Notes: generated by a model from the sequence alone, not told the origin. 64,000 nucleotides of DNA from Lachnospiraceae bacterium (GCA_030524635.1 JAUNGG010000013.1:1-64000), one strand, 5' to 3'. Shown: positions 1 through 10,230, numbered from the stretch's first letter. Numbers and translations: made by a program.

Positions 1-54
1 CATCTCATAATAGAGGTGGCAGATATACTAAATATCAATGATACAACACACTAG
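1..54 (+). pseudogene. N-terminal helix-turn-helix fragment of the PRD regulator, out of frame with the rest
   Basis: Frame 1 reads HLIIEVADILNIN and then stops at 52-54. This is the first half of the helix-turn-helix that opens LicR/ManR-type regulators. The second half (ISNRTLRTLIKEVN) lies in frame 3 from position 66. Removing 35 bases joins the two into the expected motif ADILNISNRTLR. The gene therefore starts upstream of the window and its reading frame is broken here. Seen directly; that it belongs to the same gene is inferred from the motif. Confidence 0.6.
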
Positions 55-72
55 AAGCAAAATTGAATATCA
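31..72 (+). repeat. 7-bp direct repeat flanking a 28-bp insert inside the HTH coding region
   Basis: AATATCA occurs at 31-37 and again at 66-72 with 28 bases between. The repeat unit plus insert is 35 bases, which is not a multiple of three, so it shifts the reading frame. The arrangement resembles a target-site duplication or a small tandem-duplication scar. Confidence 0.6.
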
Positions 73-1910
73 GCAATCGTACCTTGCGTACGCTGATAAA
101 AGAAGTGAATCATTCCCTGCTTTCTCACGGGGCAGAAGTTGTAAGAAGGAGGGGGATCGGATACCGACTGGAAATCAAGAATGAAGCAGTTTTTGCATCC
201 TTTCTGAACAAAATCGAAGAGGAAGAGAAAAGCGGAACCATAATTCCTGCAACACCGTCGGAGCGGGTGCAGTACATACTGGGTCTGTTGCTGCAGGCAG
301 ACCATTATATGAAACTGGATGAGATCAGCGATATGTTATATATATCAAAACGGGTCATTTCAGATGATTTGAAAGAAGTAGAACAGATTTTAAACGGTTA
401 TCATTTGAAGCTGATGAGACGGGCCAACTATGGAGTACGCATTACAGGGGATGAGCCAAGCTATCGGAGATGCCTGATTGAATGTGTATTTGAAAATCAG
501 ATGCGGCCGTTAAAGAATGATGCGGAACGGGAGCTGGATCAGATTGCTGGATTGGTTCGAAAAAGTGTAGAAGAACATAATCTGACCATGTCGGAGATTG
601 CCATCAGGAATCTTGTGATCCATATTTATGCAGCAATTTGCCGGGTCCGCAACCTTCACTTTACTGCGGAAAACTGTAGGTTCGATAAAACACAGTATGG
701 AGAGAATTTCCAGATTGCTTGTCAGATTGCAGATGTGATCAAGGAAATGTTTGATATCGATTTCCCAGAAAGTGAGATTGGCTATATCACAGTTCGGCTG
801 GCAGGGCTCCAAACACTGAATGAAAAGGCAGGCAATGAAAATAACCTGATTGTGACACAGGAAATCAGTGATCTGGTTACGGAGATGTTGGAAAAGGTGA
901 ATGAGGCATTCCAGATTGATTTCAGTAATAATCTGGAGCTCAGGATGTCATTAAGCCAGCATATCGTTCCTATGCAGGTGAGAATCCAGTTTGGGTTAAA
1001 ATTGAATAACCCGCTGCTCATTGATATCAAAAAGAAATTTGCATTGGCATATGCAATGGCCGGACAGGCCTGTACTGTAATCAACCGGCATTTTGATACG
1101 CAGCTGTCTGATGATGAAATCGGATATATTGCGCTGGTCTTTGCATTAGCCCTTGAATCCAGAAAAAAGAAGCCGGAAGGGAAAAATGTTTTAGTGGTCT
1201 GCGGCACTGGAAAAGGAAGTGCCAGGCTTCTGAAATACAAGTATCAGCAGGAGTTTGGCGATTATATCCGTCATATTGAGATTTGTGATGTTAATGAAAT
1301 TGACAAGATCAATTTTCAAAACTTTGATTATCTGTTTACGACAGTGACGATTCCGATCGCAGTACCCATTCCGATTCAGGAAGTAAATGTTTTTTTGGGC
1401 CAGTCTGATATATCAAGGATAAAACGGGTGCTGTCAGAGGAAGCAGGATCTGGTATGAAACAGTATATATTTCCGGAACTGTTTCTGCCGGAGCTGGATC
1501 AGAAGAGCAAAGAAGAAGTATTAAAAGCCATGTGTACCATTGCAGAGCAGCAGGGCTTTGTGGAAGATGATTTTTATGAGGCAGTACTTAGACGGGAACA
1601 GCTGGCAAATACCGATTATGGCGAACTGGTGGCGATGCCTCATCCGGACCGCTGTGTCAGCAAAAAAACGTTTGTGTGTGTAGGTATTTTAAAGGAACCT
1701 GTATTTTGGGGAAAACAAAATGTACAGGTAATCTTTTTGATGGCCATATCAGACAGACCAGATAAAAGGCTGCAGACCTTTTATCAGACCATAGCCAGAT
1801 ATCTGCTTGATGAAAAGCAGATACAGGAATTGATTGAAAAAAGGGACTACCAGGAATTTGTACACCAGCTCAGCTGTGTGGAAGAGGAGGTTAGAAATGG
1901 AGGAAATTAA
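63..1910 (+). CDS. PRD-domain PTS-controlled transcriptional activator, LicR/ManR type (5' end disrupted)
   Basis: The open frame encodes 615 residues. It holds the rest of an HTH region, two PTS regulation domains (about residues 165-260 and 280-370), an EIIB-like domain with Cys380 in VVCGTGKGSARLL, and a C-terminal EIIA-like domain with His527 in MPHPD. Such proteins activate sugar PTS operons when phosphorylated or dephosphorylated by HPr and the cognate EIIB. It lies directly upstream of a lichenan/cellobiose-type PTS operon and overlaps the EIIA gene by 14 bases, so it is most likely its regulator. The apparent TTG start at 63 has no convincing ribosome site. The true start is probably before the window, and a 35-base duplication separates the two parts. 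The gene is either a pseudogene or makes a protein with no complete DNA-binding domain. Confidence 0.8.
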   Translation: MNISNRTLRTLIKEVNHSLLSHGAEVVRRRGIGYRLEIKNEAVFASFLNKIEEEEKSGTIIPATPSERVQYILGLLLQADHYMKLDEISDMLYISKRVISDDLKEVEQILNGYHLKLMRRANYGVRITGDEPSYRRCLIECVFENQMRPLKNDAERELDQIAGLVRKSVEEHNLTMSEIAIRNLVIHIYAAICRVRNLHFTAENCRFDKTQYGENFQIACQIADVIKEMFDIDFPESEIGYITVRLAGLQTLNEKAGNENNLIVTQEISDLVTEMLEKVNEAFQIDFSNNLELRMSLSQHIVPMQVRIQFGLKLNNPLLIDIKKKFALAYAMAGQACTVINRHFDTQLSDDEIGYIALVFALALESRKKKPEGKNVLVVCGTGKGSARLLKYKYQQEFGDYIRHIEICDVNEIDKINFQNFDYLFTTVTIPIAVPIPIQEVNVFLGQSDISRIKRVLSEEAGSGMKQYIFPELFLPELDQKSKEEVLKAMCTIAEQQGFVEDDFYEAVLRREQLANTDYGELVAMPHPDRCVSKKTFVCVGILKEPVFWGKQNVQVIFLMAISDRPDKRLQTFYQTIARYLLDEKQIQELIEKRDYQEFVHQLSCVEEEVRNGGN

Positions 1911-2238
1911 GATGGATGAAGAAAAGTATCTCCCTGCGTTTCAGATGATTATGAATGCCGGAAATTCACGTTCTAAATCGATGGAGGCATTGGAGGCAGC
2001 AAGAAACTATGATTTTGAACTGGCAAGAGTATGCTTAAAGGAAGCGGAAGACGAGCTGCACCAAGCTCATGAGGCACAGACTGAGATGATATCCGCAGAA
2101 GCAGGAGGAAATGCAGTAGAAGTCAATATTATTCTGGTGCATTCCCAGGACCATCTGACGATGGCAATGATGGCAAGGGATTTTGCAGAAGAAATGATTC
2201 ATGTATATGAAGCAATGAAAGAACTGAAAGGAGAATAA
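1897..2238 (+). CDS. licA: PTS lactose/cellobiose-type EIIA component
   Basis: A 113-residue all-helical EIIA of the Lac/Cel family. It passes phosphate from HPr to the EIIB partner in the cytoplasm. The signature VHSQDHLTMAM holds two histidines (82 and 86 counted from this start), one of which is the phospho-acceptor. ATG 1897 has GAGG upstream; ATG 1912 has GGAGG eight bases upstream and gives a 108-residue protein nearer the family length, so either start is possible. The gene overlaps the regulator and is followed after two bases by EIIB. The symbol is by analogy with the lichenan operon; cellobiose or another beta-glucoside could equally be the substrate. Confidence 0.88.
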   Translation: MEEIKMDEEKYLPAFQMIMNAGNSRSKSMEALEAARNYDFELARVCLKEAEDELHQAHEAQTEMISAEAGGNAVEVNIILVHSQDHLTMAMMARDFAEEMIHVYEAMKELKGE

Positions 2239-2240
2239 TT

Positions 2241-2543
2241 ATGAATATTATGTTAGCATGTGCACAAGGGTTATCAACCAGTTTATTGGTGGAAAAAATG
2301 AAGAAATGTGCTGCTGATGAGGGGAAAAATTATAAGATCTGGGCAGTGGATCAGGCGGCAATCGAGGGAGAACTTGGAAACTTTGATGTGGTTCTGTTAG
2401 GGCCGCAGGTACAGCATATCAGAAAAAGAGTTGCAGCAATTGTTGGTGATGCAGCACCGGTAGCAGTGATTAAACCTACGGATTACGGCAGAATGAATGC
2501 AGCAGGCATTCTTCGCCAGGCAGAGGAATTGTGCGGAAAATAA
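2241..2543 (+). CDS. licB: PTS lactose/cellobiose-type EIIB component
   Basis: A 100-residue EIIB of the Lac/Cel family. The phosphocysteine is Cys7 in LACAQGLSTSLLV, the usual loop just after strand 1. It takes phosphate from EIIA and gives it to the incoming sugar bound by EIIC. A strong AAAGGAG lies ahead of the ATG. It sits between EIIA and EIIC in one operon. The length is normal for the family, and nothing odd is seen. Confidence 0.9.
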   Translation: MNIMLACAQGLSTSLLVEKMKKCAADEGKNYKIWAVDQAAIEGELGNFDVVLLGPQVQHIRKRVAAIVGDAAPVAVIKPTDYGRMNAAGILRQAEELCGK

Positions 2544-2561
2544 TACCAGGGGGATAAAAAT

Positions 2562-3851
2562 ATGATGGAGAAATTTACCGAGAAGCTGACTGATGCTGCA
2601 GCGGTATTTGAGAACAACAAGCATCTGATGGTGATTAAAAATGCATTCGTAGGGATTATGGGATTTATTATTGTAGGATCCTTTGCAACCCTTTTTAACG
2701 CAATTCTTTGTAGCACGACCACTGGTTTGGCCCGCTTTTCCGCATTTTCATGGCTGGCCAATTTATCTGGAATGTTTTCTACAATCAATAATGCAGCCAT
2801 GAATATTCTGGCAATTATGATTGCAGTTCTGATGGGATTCCTGTATGGGAAGAAAAATAAGGTGAATGAAATTACAAGCGCAATGGTCTGCCTGGTATCC
2901 TTTTTATGTGTTTCTCCCATGTTTACAGAGGTAAAGGTTGGGGAAGTGGTTCAGACTGTGGGAAAGGTGCTCCCCTTTTCCTCTATTAATGCAGAAGGAT
3001 TATTTGCTGCTATGTTGATTTCCATTCTGGCTTCGGAAATGTTTTACCGTCTGACAAAAGTAGAGAAAATCAAGATCAAGATGCCGCCACAAGTTCCCAA
3101 AAACATTGCAAATACTTTTAATGACCTGATTCCGGTGGCTCTGACCATTCTGGTGATTGCTGGAGTGGGAGAGGGAATCCGTGCGGTTACTGGTACGTAT
3201 GTTACTAATATCATTTATAAGCTGGTTCAGATTCCGCTGCAGAAGGTAATTACTACACCAGTGGGAATTGTGGTTATGACCTTTGTTTCCCTGCTGTTCT
3301 GGAGCGTAGGGGTTCACGGAAATCAGCTGATTGCTTCTGTGAGAAGTCCGCTGGGTGCCAGTGCCTTAGCAACCAATATTGCCCTGGTAGAGGCAGGAAT
3401 GGCAGCAACTGAGGTGTATACAGGAGCCATGTGGACTGTTTTCATTACCATGACCGGTTCTGGTATTACATTATCTTTGATTCTGGCAATTCTTGCTTTC
3501 TCAAAGAGAGAGGATTATCGTGCCATTGCAAAGCTGGGATTCGTTCCTGGAATTTTCGGGGTCAATGAACCGATTATTTTCGGACTTCCAATCGTATTAA
3601 ATCCGCTGATGTTGGTACCATTCATTTTCTCCGGCTGTCTGGCAGCAGGCGTTTCCTATTTTGCCATCGCAAGTGGATTTTTGCCTTGTAACTACGTAGC
3701 AACACCATGGGGACTTCCGCTGTTTGTGAATGCCTTTATTGCTTATGGAACCTGGAAGGCTATTCTGGTACAGATCATCATTCTGGCCCTTTGCTTCCTG
3801 GTATACGCTCCGTTTGTAAAGGCCGCAAACCATATGAAGGAAACGGAGTAG
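2562..3851 (+). CDS. licC: PTS lactose/cellobiose-type EIIC permease
   Basis: A 429-residue polytopic membrane protein of the EIIC Lac/Cel family, with about ten hydrophobic segments. It opens with MMEKFTEKLTDAA and has the conserved cytoplasmic stretch GVNEPIIFGLPIVLNP near residues 325-345, where the substrate-binding His/Glu loop lies in the family. It carries a beta-glucoside across the membrane while EIIB phosphorylates it. GGGGGAT precedes the start, and the next gene begins 15 bases downstream. Substrate identity cannot be read from sequence; the neighbouring 6-phospho-beta-glucosidase argues for a beta-linked glucoside. Confidence 0.9.
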   Translation: MMEKFTEKLTDAAAVFENNKHLMVIKNAFVGIMGFIIVGSFATLFNAILCSTTTGLARFSAFSWLANLSGMFSTINNAAMNILAIMIAVLMGFLYGKKNKVNEITSAMVCLVSFLCVSPMFTEVKVGEVVQTVGKVLPFSSINAEGLFAAMLISILASEMFYRLTKVEKIKIKMPPQVPKNIANTFNDLIPVALTILVIAGVGEGIRAVTGTYVTNIIYKLVQIPLQKVITTPVGIVVMTFVSLLFWSVGVHGNQLIASVRSPLGASALATNIALVEAGMAATEVYTGAMWTVFITMTGSGITLSLILAILAFSKREDYRAIAKLGFVPGIFGVNEPIIFGLPIVLNPLMLVPFIFSGCLAAGVSYFAIASGFLPCNYVATPWGLPLFVNAFIAYGTWKAILVQIIILALCFLVYAPFVKAANHMKETE

Positions 3852-3862
3852 AGAGGAGATAG

Positions 3863-5328
<1,466 letters not shown>

Positions 5329-5329
<1 letters not shown>

Positions 5330-6225
5330 TGAAACAATACCTGGCATTTGATATTGGCGGAACGTTTATCAAGTTTGCTGTCATGGATGAAGCCGCTCAT
5401 GTGCTGATGAAAGGAAAATTTCCGACGCCCTCAAATGAGATGGAAATTCTCAGGAGTATGCAGAACATTTATCAATCCACACAGGAATATCAGATTAGAG
5501 GAATTGCGGTTTCAGTTCCTGGATTAACCGATGTAAAGAATGGAATTTTATTAACTGCTGGAACGGTGCATGGTCTGGACGGCTGTCACTTAGGAGAAAA
5601 ACTGTCGGCTGTCTGTGACGGAAAGCCGGTTGTAATTGAAAATGACGGAAAGGCGGCAGGACTGGCAGAGGCTTGGCTTGGTGCGGCTAAGGGTGCAGAA
5701 AGCTGCTGTGTTCTTGTATTTGGAACCGGAGTAGGCAGTGTGAGCATTCGAAATGGAGAGGTGCTGCGGGGAAGCCATCTGATTGCAGGAGAGGCGAGCC
5801 ATTGGATCATCGGCGGAACCAGGGAGCAGATCAAACCACAAAAGTTCCATTATTATGGAACAGTTCCAACGGTACATCGGATAGAGAAGCTTCTGCAGAT
5901 GGAAAATAACTCACTTAGTGGGGAAGAAGTGTTCTGGCTTTACCGAGACGGTAATGAGATTGTACGGAATGAGATTGAAGACTGGTGGTATGCGATCGCA
6001 CTGCAATGCTATAACATTTCTCTTATGCTGGATCCGGATGTGATCTGCATTGGCGGTGGTGTCAGTGAAGAGTCTCTGTTTGTAGATGGGATTCGAAAGT
6101 ATGTTCATCTGATTTATCAGTCATCCAGGCAATTTGTAGAGCCGGAAGTGGTTCCATGCAGATTTCATAATGACAGCAATTTGATTGGTGCATTGTACCA
6201 GCTGCTGAGGGTTTTAGAAAAATAA
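5329..6225 (+). CDS. ROK-family sugar kinase
   Basis: A 298-residue ROK kinase. It starts with the ATP-binding loop AFDIGGTFIKFAV, then has ENDGKAAGLAE (catalytic Asp) and FGTGVGSVSI. The cysteine zinc knuckle found in many ROK glucokinases is absent; in its place is GGTREQIKPQKFHYYG. It is translationally coupled to the GH1 gene by a one-base overlap. It probably phosphorylates the glucose released by the hydrolase, or a beta-glucoside directly as BglK does. The choice between these is not possible from sequence. It is the last gene of the PTS operon, followed by a terminator. Confidence 0.85.
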
Positions 6226-6309
6226 CACGAAAGAAATTGCCTTGTGCGGTTTTTGAAATAGATCTGCATTAGGTAAGCAAAAGGTGCAAAGAAAATAAGA
6301 AACACGCGA

Positions 6310-6352
6310 GCCTGCCTGTATGGAATGGTTTCCAACAGGCAGGCATTTTATT
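6310..6352 (+). terminator. Rho-independent terminator of the PTS operon
   Basis: A 10-bp perfect stem, GCCTGCCTGT (6310-6319) with ACAGGCAGGC (6335-6344), is followed by ATTTTATT. It lies 85 bases after the ROK gene. The rest of the 6226-6608 gap holds one lone DnaA-box match (6425-6433) and a short ORF. Confidence 0.85.
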
Positions 6353-6424
6353 GTCTGTAAAATAGCAGATTAATCCCCGAAATTTATCTACAATCAGGAG
6401 AAATAGCGCAAATTAGTTGATTTA

Positions 6425-6433
6425 TGTGGATAA
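6425..6433 (-). other. Isolated DnaA-box 9-mer
   Basis: TGTGGATAA, the reverse complement of the perfect box TTATCCACA, lies alone in the gap before cutC. A single 9-mer may be chance, but the same word is clustered 3.4 kb downstream. Confidence 0.35.
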
Positions 6434-6443
6434 AGTTGATAAG

Positions 6444-6581
6444 ATGGATGCAATAGCACTTGATTGGTTTGCTGGAGTTCAGAAATTTGAAGGAGGATAT
6501 GAGCTGCTGTTTCGACTGGAGGGAAATGGAGAAGAGGAAGGTGTCAGGAGCCTTAGGCAGGTGGTGAAGGAGGTTCTGTAG
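6444..6581 (+). CDS. Short hypothetical ORF (45 residues), possible gene remnant
   Basis: ATG 6444 to TAG 6581 gives a 45-residue reading frame beginning MDAIALDWFAGVQKFEGGYE. The composition looks coding (tryptophan, a balanced charge pattern, end in VVKEVL), but there is no good ribosome site. I do not recognise the family. It may be the C-terminal remnant of a decayed gene upstream of cutC, or a real small protein in the cutC operon. Confidence 0.3.
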   Translation: MDAIALDWFAGVQKFEGGYELLFRLEGNGEEEGVRSLRQVVKEVL

Positions 6582-6608
6582 GATTAAGAAGAAAGGAGGT
6601 ATAAGGAC

Positions 6609-7370
6609 ATGAAACGATTGGCAGAGATTTGCTGCGGGAGCTATTATGATGCAAAGCAGGCAGCGCTGGGCGGAGCACAGCGGATTGAATTAAACAGTGC
6701 TTTGATGCTGGGCGGGCTGACCCCCACAGAGACGACCCTTTCCATGGTGAAGGAGGAGCTTCCCCTGAAGGTGGTGGCGATGGTTCGTCCCAGAGGAGCC
6801 GGATTTTGCTACCTGGAGGATGAGTTCCAGGTAATGGAGCAGGAATGCAAGCGGCTGCTGCAGTGCGGCGCAGACGGGATCGCATTTGGGTGTCTGACGG
6901 CAGATGGAAATTTGGATGTGGAGAAAAACAGGCGCCTTCTGGAGCTGATCAAGGGCATGGGGAGAGAAGCAGTATTTCACCGGGCATTTGACTGCACGGC
7001 AGACCCCTTTGCTGCCTTGGAGCAGCTGATTGCCATGGGTGTGGACCGTGTGCTGACCAGTGGCCTGCAGCTGAAGGCCGCAGAGGGCCGGGATATGATC
7101 CGCAGGCTTCAGAAGGAGTATGGAACCGAGATTCAGCTTCTGGCGGGAAGCGGCATCAATGCGCAGAATGCGGTAGCGCTGATGGAATACACCGGCATTT
7201 CCCAGGTACACAGTTCCTGCAAGGCATGGAATTGGGATCCCACCACCGTGAGGAACGGAGTGTCCTACAGCATCGCCTCCGGGGAACATGCCATGTGTTA
7301 TGATGCAGTCTCCGCGGAGCTGGTAAAAATATTGGTGGAGACAGTGAGAGGAAGTGAGGTTCAGGCATGA
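6609..7370 (+). CDS. cutC: CutC family protein
   Basis: A 253-residue TIM-barrel protein of the CutC family. It opens with LAEICCGSYYDAKQAALGGAQRIEL-type sequence and carries MVRPRGAGFCY, ADGIAFGCL and FHRAFD, all typical of the family. The length is standard. CutC was named for copper homeostasis, but the role is unsettled and a metabolic enzyme is possible. AGGAGGT lies ahead of the start. Its stop overlaps the next start as ATGA, so it is coupled to the YitT-family membrane protein. Confidence 0.88.
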   Translation: MKRLAEICCGSYYDAKQAALGGAQRIELNSALMLGGLTPTETTLSMVKEELPLKVVAMVRPRGAGFCYLEDEFQVMEQECKRLLQCGADGIAFGCLTADGNLDVEKNRRLLELIKGMGREAVFHRAFDCTADPFAALEQLIAMGVDRVLTSGLQLKAAEGRDMIRRLQKEYGTEIQLLAGSGINAQNAVALMEYTGISQVHSSCKAWNWDPTTVRNGVSYSIASGEHAMCYDAVSAELVKILVETVRGSEVQA

Positions 7371-8239
7371 TCGCAAAATATAAGCATAATGTAGTGGTGC
7401 GGCGCATGATCACCATTGTGGCAGTGATTGCCTCTGCGCTGCTCCAGGCCTTTGTTATCCAGACCTTTATCCGTCCGGCAAATCTTTTGTCCAGCGGTTT
7501 TACTGGAGTGGCGATTCTGATCGATGACATTGCCTCCCTGTACGGCAGAAGCTTTTCCACCTCGCTGGGAATGCTGGCACTGAATATTCCGGTTGCCATC
7601 CTGTGCAGCCGCAGCATCAGCGTCCGGTTTACCTTTTATTCTATGCTGCAGGTATTCCTGGCCAGCTTTTTTCTGAAGGTCTGCCGGTTTTCACCGCTGT
7701 TTGATGATATTCTGCTGAACGTGATTTTCGGAGGCTTCCTGTATGGGCTGGCCATCGCCATTGCCCTGAGAGGCAACGCCTCCACTGGAGGAACTGACTT
7801 TATTGCCCTGTATGTGTCCAATAAGATGGGACGTTCCATCTGGGAGTATGTGTTTGCTGGAAATGTGGTGATCCTTTGTATCTTTGGATATTTGTTTGGC
7901 TGGATGTATGCAGGCTATTCCATCTTGTTCCAGTTTATCTCTACCAAGGCGATTTCCGCATTCCATCACCGGTATGAGCGGGTGACGCTGCAGATCACAA
8001 CCACAAAGGCGGAGGAGGTAATCAAGGCATACGTGGCCCAGTACCGGCACGGGATTTCCTGCGTGGATGCAGTGGGCGGCTACAGCCATAAGAAAATGTA
8101 TTTGCTGCATACAGTCGTTTCCTCCTACGAGGTATCGGATATCGTGGCTCTGATGCACAGCCAGGATCCGCATATCATTATCAATATGATTAAAACTGAG
8201 AATTTTTATGGGGGATTTTATCAGGCGCCCATTGAGTGA
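7367..8239 (+). CDS. YitT family membrane protein (DUF161/DUF2179)
   Basis: A 290-residue protein with five or six hydrophobic segments in residues 15-205 (YitT membrane domain) and a soluble C-terminal DUF2179 domain (about 210-288, from RVTLQITTTKAEEVI to NFYGGFY). The GNASTGGTDFIA loop is characteristic. The function is unknown; the C-terminal domain looks like a small-ligand sensor. It overlaps cutC by four bases and is followed by a strong terminator. Confidence 0.87.
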   Translation: MIAKYKHNVVVRRMITIVAVIASALLQAFVIQTFIRPANLLSSGFTGVAILIDDIASLYGRSFSTSLGMLALNIPVAILCSRSISVRFTFYSMLQVFLASFFLKVCRFSPLFDDILLNVIFGGFLYGLAIAIALRGNASTGGTDFIALYVSNKMGRSIWEYVFAGNVVILCIFGYLFGWMYAGYSILFQFISTKAISAFHHRYERVTLQITTTKAEEVIKAYVAQYRHGISCVDAVGGYSHKKMYLLHTVVSSYEVSDIVALMHSQDPHIIINMIKTENFYGGFYQAPIE

Positions 8240-8307
8240 GGACGGTTATGATTCCTGACTGGATTGGTTCTTGCTGTAAAAATCCGGTATTTGCTGATGC
8301 ACAGCCA

Positions 8308-8349
8308 GGGCAGAGAATCCATACAGCCTATGGATTTTCTGCCCTTTTT
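8308..8349 (+). terminator. Strong Rho-independent terminator
   Basis: A 16-bp stem pairs 8308-8323 (GGGCAGAGAATCCATA) with 8329-8344 around a five-base loop, with one wobble or mismatch at most. TTTTTG follows. It ends the cutC-yitT unit and insulates murC. Confidence 0.9.
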
Positions 8350-8438
8350 GTTGTATACTTAAACCGCAGTATCATCATTGCAGTACCTTACACATAAAAA
8401 ATAAGATAGGCGTAAGAAACGCCGGAAAGTGGAAAATT

Positions 8439-9821
8439 ATGTATCAGATAGATTTTAATAAACCGGAAACCATCCATTTTATCGGAATCGGAGGCATCAG
8501 CATGAGCGGGCTGGCAGAGATTTTGCTGGACGAGGGGTTTACCGTGTACGGTTCCGATGCCCATAAGACTGATCTTACCGAGCATCTGGAGAAGAAAGGT
8601 GCCAGAGTGAATTACGGCCAGCGGGCATCGAATATTACCGATGACATCGATGTAGTTGTCTATACGGCCGCCATCCACCCGGATAATCCGGAGTTTCAGG
8701 AGGTGCAGAGAAGAAATATCCCCATGCTGACCAGAGCGGAGCTTTTGGGAGAGATGATGCGCAATTACAAGCATGCTGTCAATATTTCCGGCACTCATGG
8801 GAAGACTACCACCACCTCCATGCTGACGGAGATCTTAATGGCAGCGAAAAAGAACCCTACCGTTTCAGTAGGAGGGATTCTCCCTACCATTGGAGGAAAT
8901 ATCCGGGTAGGCGGTTCTGAGCTTTTTGTGACGGAGGCGTGTGAATATACCAACAGCTTCCTTTCCTTCTTCCCTACCATGGAGATCATTCTGAATGTGG
9001 AAGCGGACCACCTGGATTTCTTTAAGGACCTGGATGATATCCGTCATTCCTTCCGGCTTTTTGCCGAAAAGCTGGATGAGAAGGGAATCTTGATCATCAA
9101 CAGCGATATTAAGGATCTGGAAGCGCTTACCGGCGGACTGCTATGCCGGATCATCACCTTCGGCAGAGAGCCGGAGAAGAGCAATTACAGTGCGGCGGAC
9201 ATTACCTATGATGCCTATGCGAAGGCTACCTACACATTGCTGATCGACGGAAAGGCGGAGGGAACGGTTACCCTGGGAGTTCCAGGTGAGCACAATGTGT
9301 ATAACTCTCTGTCGGCCATTGCGGCGGCCAGAGAGCTTGGTGTTCCCATGGAACAGATCCGGGACGGACTGCTGCATTTTACCGGAACCAACCGGAGATT
9401 TGAGAAAAAGGGTGAGATCGGCGGAGTGACCATCATCGATGATTATGCCCATCATCCCCAGGAAATCGCAGCCACCCTGGCGACTGCCAAGAATTATCCA
9501 CATAAGAAGCTGTGGTGCATTTTCCAGCCTCACACCTACACCAGAACGGCAGCCTTGTTAGATGACTTTGCACAGGCCCTTCTGGCAGCAGATGAGGTGG
9601 TTCTGGCAGATATCTATGCAGCCAGAGAAATCAACACCATCGGCATCAGCTCCAACGATATTGCAGAGAGAATCGTGAATGCCGGGGGAAAGGCGCACTA
9701 TATCCCGTCTTTTGACGAAATTGAGACCTTTATTTTAGAAAATTGTGTTCCCGGAGATTTGTTGATAACTATGGGGGCCGGAGATATTGTAAAAGTGGGC
9801 GAAAAACTGCTTGGCATGTAA
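8439..9821 (+). CDS. murC: UDP-N-acetylmuramate--L-alanine ligase
   Basis: A 460-residue Mur ligase that adds L-alanine to UDP-MurNAc in the cytoplasm, with ATP. The N-terminal Rossmann motif is IHFIGIGGISMSGLA (residues 6-20), the ATP loop is SGTHGKTTTTS near 113-123, and the C-terminal domain has TNRRFEKKGE and DDYAHHPQEI. Length and order are normal. It is monocistronic or heads a unit with the downstream replication genes; a 409-base gap with DnaA boxes lies between. Confidence 0.95.
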   Translation: MYQIDFNKPETIHFIGIGGISMSGLAEILLDEGFTVYGSDAHKTDLTEHLEKKGARVNYGQRASNITDDIDVVVYTAAIHPDNPEFQEVQRRNIPMLTRAELLGEMMRNYKHAVNISGTHGKTTTTSMLTEILMAAKKNPTVSVGGILPTIGGNIRVGGSELFVTEACEYTNSFLSFFPTMEIILNVEADHLDFFKDLDDIRHSFRLFAEKLDEKGILIINSDIKDLEALTGGLLCRIITFGREPEKSNYSAADITYDAYAKATYTLLIDGKAEGTVTLGVPGEHNVYNSLSAIAAARELGVPMEQIRDGLLHFTGTNRRFEKKGEIGGVTIIDDYAHHPQEIAATLATAKNYPHKKLWCIFQPHTYTRTAALLDDFAQALLAADEVVLADIYAAREINTIGISSNDIAERIVNAGGKAHYIPSFDEIETFILENCVPGDLLITMGAGDIVKVGEKLLGM

Positions 9822-9822
9822 G

Positions 9823-9840
9823 TTATCCACATTATCCACA
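9823..9840 (+). promoter_or_regulatory. Tandem pair of perfect DnaA boxes
   Basis: Two TTATCCACA 9-mers abut head to tail at 9823-9831 and 9832-9840, starting two bases after the murC stop. They match the DnaA-box consensus at all positions. Confidence 0.65.
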
Positions 9841-9852
9841 TAGTTTTCAACA

Positions 9853-9895
9853 TTTTATGTAAAGAGGCTATGTGGATTCTTTTATTTACATAAAA
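9853..9895. repeat. Inverted repeat after murC
   Basis: TTTTATGTAAA (9853-9863) and TTTACATAAAA (9885-9895) form a perfect 11-bp stem with a 21-base loop in an AT-rich stretch. It may end murC transcription weakly. The loop contains TGTGGATTC, a degenerate reverse DnaA box. Confidence 0.5.
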
Positions 9896-9978
9896 AATTA
9901 GCTGACAATTTTAGAAATCCTTGATTTTCCTATGTTTCGACAGGATTCGCCGGGAAAAAGAAACAGAAATCCACGATA

Positions 9979-10022
9979 TTATCCACATTATCCACAATAT
10001 CCACAGCAGATATGGTGGATAA
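9979..10022. promoter_or_regulatory. DnaA-box cluster upstream of the primosome genes
   Basis: Perfect boxes TTATCCACA lie at 9979-9987 and 9988-9996, then ATATCCACA (8 of 9) at 9997-10005, and a reverse GGTGGATAA (8 of 9) at 10014-10022. The cluster ends just before a weak possible promoter with TATGAT at 10055-10060. Together with 9823-9840 this gives four perfect and two near-perfect boxes in 200 bases. Binding by DnaA is inferred. It could regulate the downstream dnaD-like/dnaI-like genes or titrate DnaA. Confidence 0.6.
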
Positions 10023-10230
10023 GTCTGGCTATTTTCTTTTTTTCGACGATATGTTATGATGGACGGAGAAAAAGATTTGGTATCGCTGTGGATGAATCGT
10101 GACAGCGGCTGCTGTCAGGGCGGGAGATCAGATCGAAGATAAGGGATACCGAATGGATCCGGGAAGGCAGGCGGCATGTATTTTGCGTGCCGGAACCTGC
10201 AGCGTCATAGAACAGGAAGGATGAAACGGA

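Noticed and set aside
6690-7376. 228-codon open frame on the minus strand over cutC
   Set aside because: It is the antisense shadow of cutC, with Cys/His-rich composition and no family features.
9822-10230. Chromosomal origin of replication
   Set aside because: DnaA boxes are clustered, but dnaA, dnaN, rpmH and other origin genes are absent. A regulatory or titration cluster is the safer reading.
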